This document shows positions 14,699 through 17,142 of a DNA stretch of 17,142 nucleotides, piece after piece; position 1 is the first letter of the stretch, and every line of letters begins with the position of its first letter. This DNA is from JARKQH01 sp964631605 (GTDB lineage: Bacteria > Verrucomicrobiota > Verrucomicrobiia > Limisphaerales > UBA8199), in contig CAZVYG010000100.1 in NCBI GenBank assembly GCA_964631605.1, positions 1-17,142 of the forward strand. Reading direction: 5' to 3'. The position numbers and the translations under genes were made by a program. The notes beneath the pieces were generated by a model that worked only from the letters and a program-made list of their open reading frames with translations, searched no databases and was not told where the DNA came from.

Positions 14699-15532
14699 TC
14701 AAACCGCCACCGGAAACTTCACCGGCGGATGCGGATCGTAGCCCGCCAGCTCGAAGTCCTCGAATTGATACTCGAAAATCGAGGCGGGGCGGCGCTTGAT
14801 CACCAGCCGCGGCAAAGGCCGCGGCTCGCGCCCCAGCAGCACCCGCACCCCCTCGAACTGGTTCCGGTAAATGTGGCAGTCCCCGCCGGTCCACACAAAA
14901 TCGCCCGGCTGCAGGTCGCATTGCTGGGCCACCATGCAGGTCAGCAGGGCGTACTGGGCGATGTTGAACACCAGCCCCACCGGGCAATCCGTGCTCCGCT
15001 GGTAAAGCTGACAGGACAGCCGGCCGCCCGCCACGTAGAATTGAAACAGCGCGTGGCAGGACGCCAGGGCCGCCCGCCCCGCCTTCACATTGTCCTGCGG
15101 ACTGAGCCGGTCGTCGGGCAGCACGGCGGGATTCCACGCGCTGACCACCAGCCGGCGCGAGTTCGGGTTGGCTTTGATCTGGGCGACCACCTCGCTGATC
15201 TGGTCAATCCGCCGTCCGTCCGGCGCCTCCCACGCCCGCCACTGCGCCCCATACACCGGCCCCAAATCCCCGTTCTCATCCGCCCAGGCATCCCAAATAT
15301 GCACGTTATGGCGGTTCAAATACCCGATGTTGGTGTCCCCCTGCAAAAACCAGAGCAGCTCGTAAATGACCCCTTTGAAAAACACCTTCCGCGTCGTTAC
15401 CAGCGGGAACCCCGCCGCGAGGTCGAAGCGCAATTGCGCCCCGAAAATGCTTCGCGTCCCCGTGCCGGTCCGGTCCCCGCGGTCGGCGCCCGATTCGAGG
15501 ATGGTCCTGAGCAGTTCGAGATAAGGTTTCAT
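14699..15532 (-). CDS. thyA: Thymidylate synthase (ThyA type)
   Basis: A 277-residue enzyme that methylates dUMP to dTMP with methylenetetrahydrofolate (E. coli 264). The phosphate-binding region has DRTGTGTRSIFG (20-31), followed by FPLVTTRKVFFKGVIYELLWFL. The catalytic cysteine is C159 in LASCHALFQFYV. RS at 179-180, D182 and N190 contact dUMP in the family, and HIY at 220-222 and the C-terminal FEDFELAGYDPHPPVKFPVAV are standard. The segment between D182 and N190 reads DCPVGLVFN where E. coli has DVFLGLPFN, and the usual Pro before the catalytic Cys is Ser. The ATG has no Shine-Dalgarno; a GC-rich hairpin lies where one would be. It is flanked by tig upstream and the DUF255 gene downstream. 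Confidence 0.97.
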   Translation of the reverse strand: MKPYLELLRTILESGADRGDRTGTGTRSIFGAQLRFDLAAGFPLVTTRKVFFKGVIYELLWFLQGDTNIGYLNRHNVHIWDAWADENGDLGPVYGAQWRAWEAPDGRRIDQISEVVAQIKANPNSRRLVVSAWNPAVLPDDRLSPQDNVKAGRAALASCHALFQFYVAGGRLSCQLYQRSTDCPVGLVFNIAQYALLTCMVAQQCDLQPGDFVWTGGDCHIYRNQFEGVRVLLGREPRPLPRLVIKRRPASIFEYQFEDFELAGYDPHPPVKFPVAV

Positions 15533-15539
15533 GGCGCTG

Positions 15540-15565
15540 GGGCCCGGCGCACCGGCGCGGGGCCC
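15540..15565 (-). promoter_or_regulatory. GC-rich hairpin just upstream of thyA
   Basis: On the + strand, GGGCCCGGCGC (15540-15550) and GCGCGGGGCCC (15555-15565) are inverted with one mismatch and a four-base loop. It ends eight bases before the thyA start codon on the minus strand, so it covers the region where a ribosome site would be expected. No T-run follows, so a simple Rho-independent terminator between tig and thyA is unlikely. Role unknown. Confidence 0.4.
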
Positions 15566-15630
15566 GGCCCGGAAAGGTCCCGGCAGCCCGGCGGGCGCCG
15601 GCCGTTCAGGACGCCGACCATCGCGTGAGC

Positions 15631-16956
15631 TCAGGCGGGCGGCAGTTCCGTCCCCGGAGGAACTTCCTCGATGACCGCGTGTTTCTCGAGCAGGTCGAGG
15701 ACCTTTTCGTTCATGATCTGGTCGTAAATTTCAATCAGCCCGTTCCGCTGCTGCAAGTCCTTGAGGAATTTCTGGGCCGGAATCTGGTAGCTCGCGGCCA
15801 GGCGCATGACGCGCCCGAGGATTTCGTCCTGGCTGACCTTGATGTCCTCCTTTTCCGCGATCTTTTGCAGCAGGAACTGGACTTTGACCCGCTCCTTCGC
15901 GCTCTGGGTCGCCGCGGTGTAGATGCGGTCCTTGTGTTGTTCGATCGCCTGGCGCGAAACGCCCCGCCGGGCATTCTCCTGCACCAGGTCGTAAACCACG
16001 TTCCGCGTTTCCCGCGCCACCGAGCTTTCCGGCAGCTCAAAATTCACCCGGTTCAACAGCGAGGTGATGACTTGATTGCGAACCTCGCGCTCCTGCTTGT
16101 ATTTCAGCTCGTTCTCGAGGTCCCGCCGCACCCCCTGACGCAGCTTCTCGAGGTTCTCGGCCCCGTAAGCCTTCGCAAAGTCGTCGTTAATCGGAGGCAA
16201 CACCTTCTCCCTGACCTCGACCACCTCGACCTCGTACACGCCTTTCTTGCCCGCCAGTTGCGGGGTGACAAAGTCGGCCGGAAAATCCACGGTGACGGTC
16301 CGTTTGTCCCCGGCCTGGGCGCCCATCAGTTGCTCATCAAAGCCGGGAATGAACCTGCCGGATCCGATCTCGACCCAGAAGCCCTGCTTTTGCGTCAGGC
16401 CTTGGGCGGTGGGCGCAAGGTCAGTGATCGGCTTGCCCTCACAGGTCCCCTGGTAGTTCACCACCGCGATATCCCCCGTCTGCACGGGCCGCTGCACCTT
16501 CTTGAACTCGGTTTTGGGCTCCCGCAGGGACTCCAGCGCCCGATCCACATCCTCCTCCGTCACCGTCCGCGCCTCGCGCTTGACCGGGATGCCTTTGTAC
16601 TCGGGCAGTTCGAACTCCGGCGCCGTCTCGACCGTGGCGACAAACTTCAGCGGCTGGCCCCGGCTGAACTCGATTTCCTCGACGTCCGGCTGGCCCACCA
16701 CATCCAGCTTCTGTTCCTCGACGGCCTTCTTGTAGGACTCGTTGATCAATTTCCGCTTGGTTTCGTCCTCGATATCCTTGCCAAACTGCCGCAGGACCAT
16801 CTCGACCGGCGCTTTGCCCGGCCGGAACCCCGGGAGGCGGGCCTCGCGCCGAAACTCGCGCACCACCGACTCGAAGACCTCATTCACCTTCTCGGCCTCG
16901 ACTTCCACCCGCACCAGCTTCTTGCACGGGGCCAGATTATCAACCGTCACATTCAC
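15631..16956 (-). CDS. tig: Trigger factor (ribosome-associated chaperone)
   Basis: A 441-residue ATP-independent chaperone that binds near the ribosome exit tunnel. The N-terminal ribosome-binding domain has GFRPGKAP at 43-50, the loop that docks on ribosomal protein L23. A PPIase (FKBP-like) domain follows at about 145-245, recognisable by TGDIAVVNYQG, IGSGRFIPGFDEQLMGAQAG and VDFPADF, with about a dozen extra residues in its first half compared with E. coli. The C-terminal helical chaperone domain runs to the end. I chose GTG 16956 because GGAAAGG stands six bases before it and the protein then begins like other trigger factors (NVTVDNLAPCKK). An upstream in-frame ATG at 16992 would add 12 residues. 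In many bacteria clpP and clpX follow tig, but here thyA does. Confidence 0.96.
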   Translation of the reverse strand: MNVTVDNLAPCKKLVRVEVEAEKVNEVFESVVREFRREARLPGFRPGKAPVEMVLRQFGKDIEDETKRKLINESYKKAVEEQKLDVVGQPDVEEIEFSRGQPLKFVATVETAPEFELPEYKGIPVKREARTVTEEDVDRALESLREPKTEFKKVQRPVQTGDIAVVNYQGTCEGKPITDLAPTAQGLTQKQGFWVEIGSGRFIPGFDEQLMGAQAGDKRTVTVDFPADFVTPQLAGKKGVYEVEVVEVREKVLPPINDDFAKAYGAENLEKLRQGVRRDLENELKYKQEREVRNQVITSLLNRVNFELPESSVARETRNVVYDLVQENARRGVSRQAIEQHKDRIYTAATQSAKERVKVQFLLQKIAEKEDIKVSQDEILGRVMRLAASYQIPAQKFLKDLQQRNGLIEIYDQIMNEKVLDLLEKHAVIEEVPPGTELPPA

Positions 16957-16962
16957 AAGTAA

Positions 16963-16969
16963 CCTTTCC
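16963..16969 (-). promoter_or_regulatory. Shine-Dalgarno deciding the tig start
   Basis: Minus-strand GGAAAGG, six bases before GTG 16956. The alternative ATG at 16992 has only a GGAG about fourteen bases away. This favours the shorter trigger factor. Confidence 0.55.
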
Positions 16970-17034
16970 GTTGTCGCGCCTGAGTCATTCACCGGCCGGG
17001 GAATCTCCGAGCCGCCGCCGCAGGCGAGTCGAAA

Positions 17035-17063
17035 ACCTTAGGGAACCCCGCCTTGGAGGTCAA
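17035..17063 (-). promoter_or_regulatory. Sigma70-type promoter of tig, with dyad over the -35
   Basis: Minus-strand -35 TTGACC (17058-17063, five of six matches) and -10 TAAGGT (17035-17040, three matches including the first TA and last T) are separated by exactly 17 bases. Transcription would begin near 17028 and give a leader of about 70 bases before GTG 16956. A perfect five-base inverted repeat GGAGG-TCAAG-CCTCC (17055-17069) covers the -35 and could be an operator. The rest of the segment from 17070 to the window end holds nothing I can identify. Confidence 0.6.
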
Positions 17064-17142
17064 GCCTCCGAAAAAACCGCAAAACAACCCCCAATCATTA
17101 GCGAGTAGCGTGGGCGGCTCTCGGCGCGGAGATGTGGACCGG

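Noticed and set aside
12764..15628. A very long + strand ORF (over 950 codons) opposite thyA and the DUF255 gene
   Set aside because: It spans two well-recognised genes plus their intergenic gap, is rich in Arg, Pro and His, and shows no domain. It is an artefact of high third-position GC on the real strand.
17055..17075. GGAGG/CCTCC hairpin followed by six A, considered as a terminator
   Set aside because: On the + strand the tail is A-rich, not T-rich. On the minus strand the T-run comes before the stem. It fits a promoter dyad better.
1..17142. Mobile elements, CRISPR arrays, phage or defence genes
   Set aside because: No transposase, integrase, direct-repeat array or recognisable defence domain was seen. 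The window is core metabolism and chaperone genes.

Overview
The window is GC-rich and almost fully coding. It holds most of a respiratory complex I (nuo) operon on the + strand, followed by an Rrf2-type regulator. A minus-strand group follows: trigger factor, thymidylate synthase and a DUF255/YyaL-like protein. Gene order and the protein sequences suggest a member of the PVC superphylum, most likely Verrucomicrobiota (a Limisphaerales/Pedosphaera-like lineage). This placement is a judgement from sequence style, not a search result.

Region 1 (1-12102): the 3' part of nuoD, then nuoE, F, G, H, I, J, K, L, M and N in canonical order. They encode the NADH module (E, F, G), the quinone-linking module (D, H, I) and the membrane proton-pumping arm (J, K, L, M, N). 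Spacing is tight, with ATGA stop/start overlaps at D/E, J/K and M/N. All Fe-S ligands expected for E, F, G and I are visible, including those of the off-path N7 cluster in NuoG. NuoM lacks the conserved lysine of its broken helix TM7, where NuoL and NuoN keep theirs. Seven of the eight TGA stops in the operon read ATGA, even where the next annotated gene does not start there. This creates very short ORFs between nuoI and nuoJ and between nuoL and nuoM.

Region 2 (about 1382-1536, minus strand): a complete tRNA-Gln(CUG) transcription unit lies antisense between nuoE and nuoF. It has its own promoter and a terminator that falls inside the nuoE coding sequence.

Region 3 (12103-12575): an Rrf2-family winged-helix regulator directly behind nuoN. 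It lacks the three-cysteine Fe-S signature of IscR/NsrR. Its 3' end overlaps that of the converging DUF255 gene by 10 bases.

Region 4 (12566-17142, minus strand): tig (trigger factor) with a recognisable sigma70-type promoter, then thyA, then the DUF255 thioredoxin-fold gene. The last 186 bases before the window end hold only this promoter region.

No mobile element, CRISPR array, phage gene or defence system was seen. The unusual points are operon architecture, the nested tRNA unit and the altered antiporter-like subunit.
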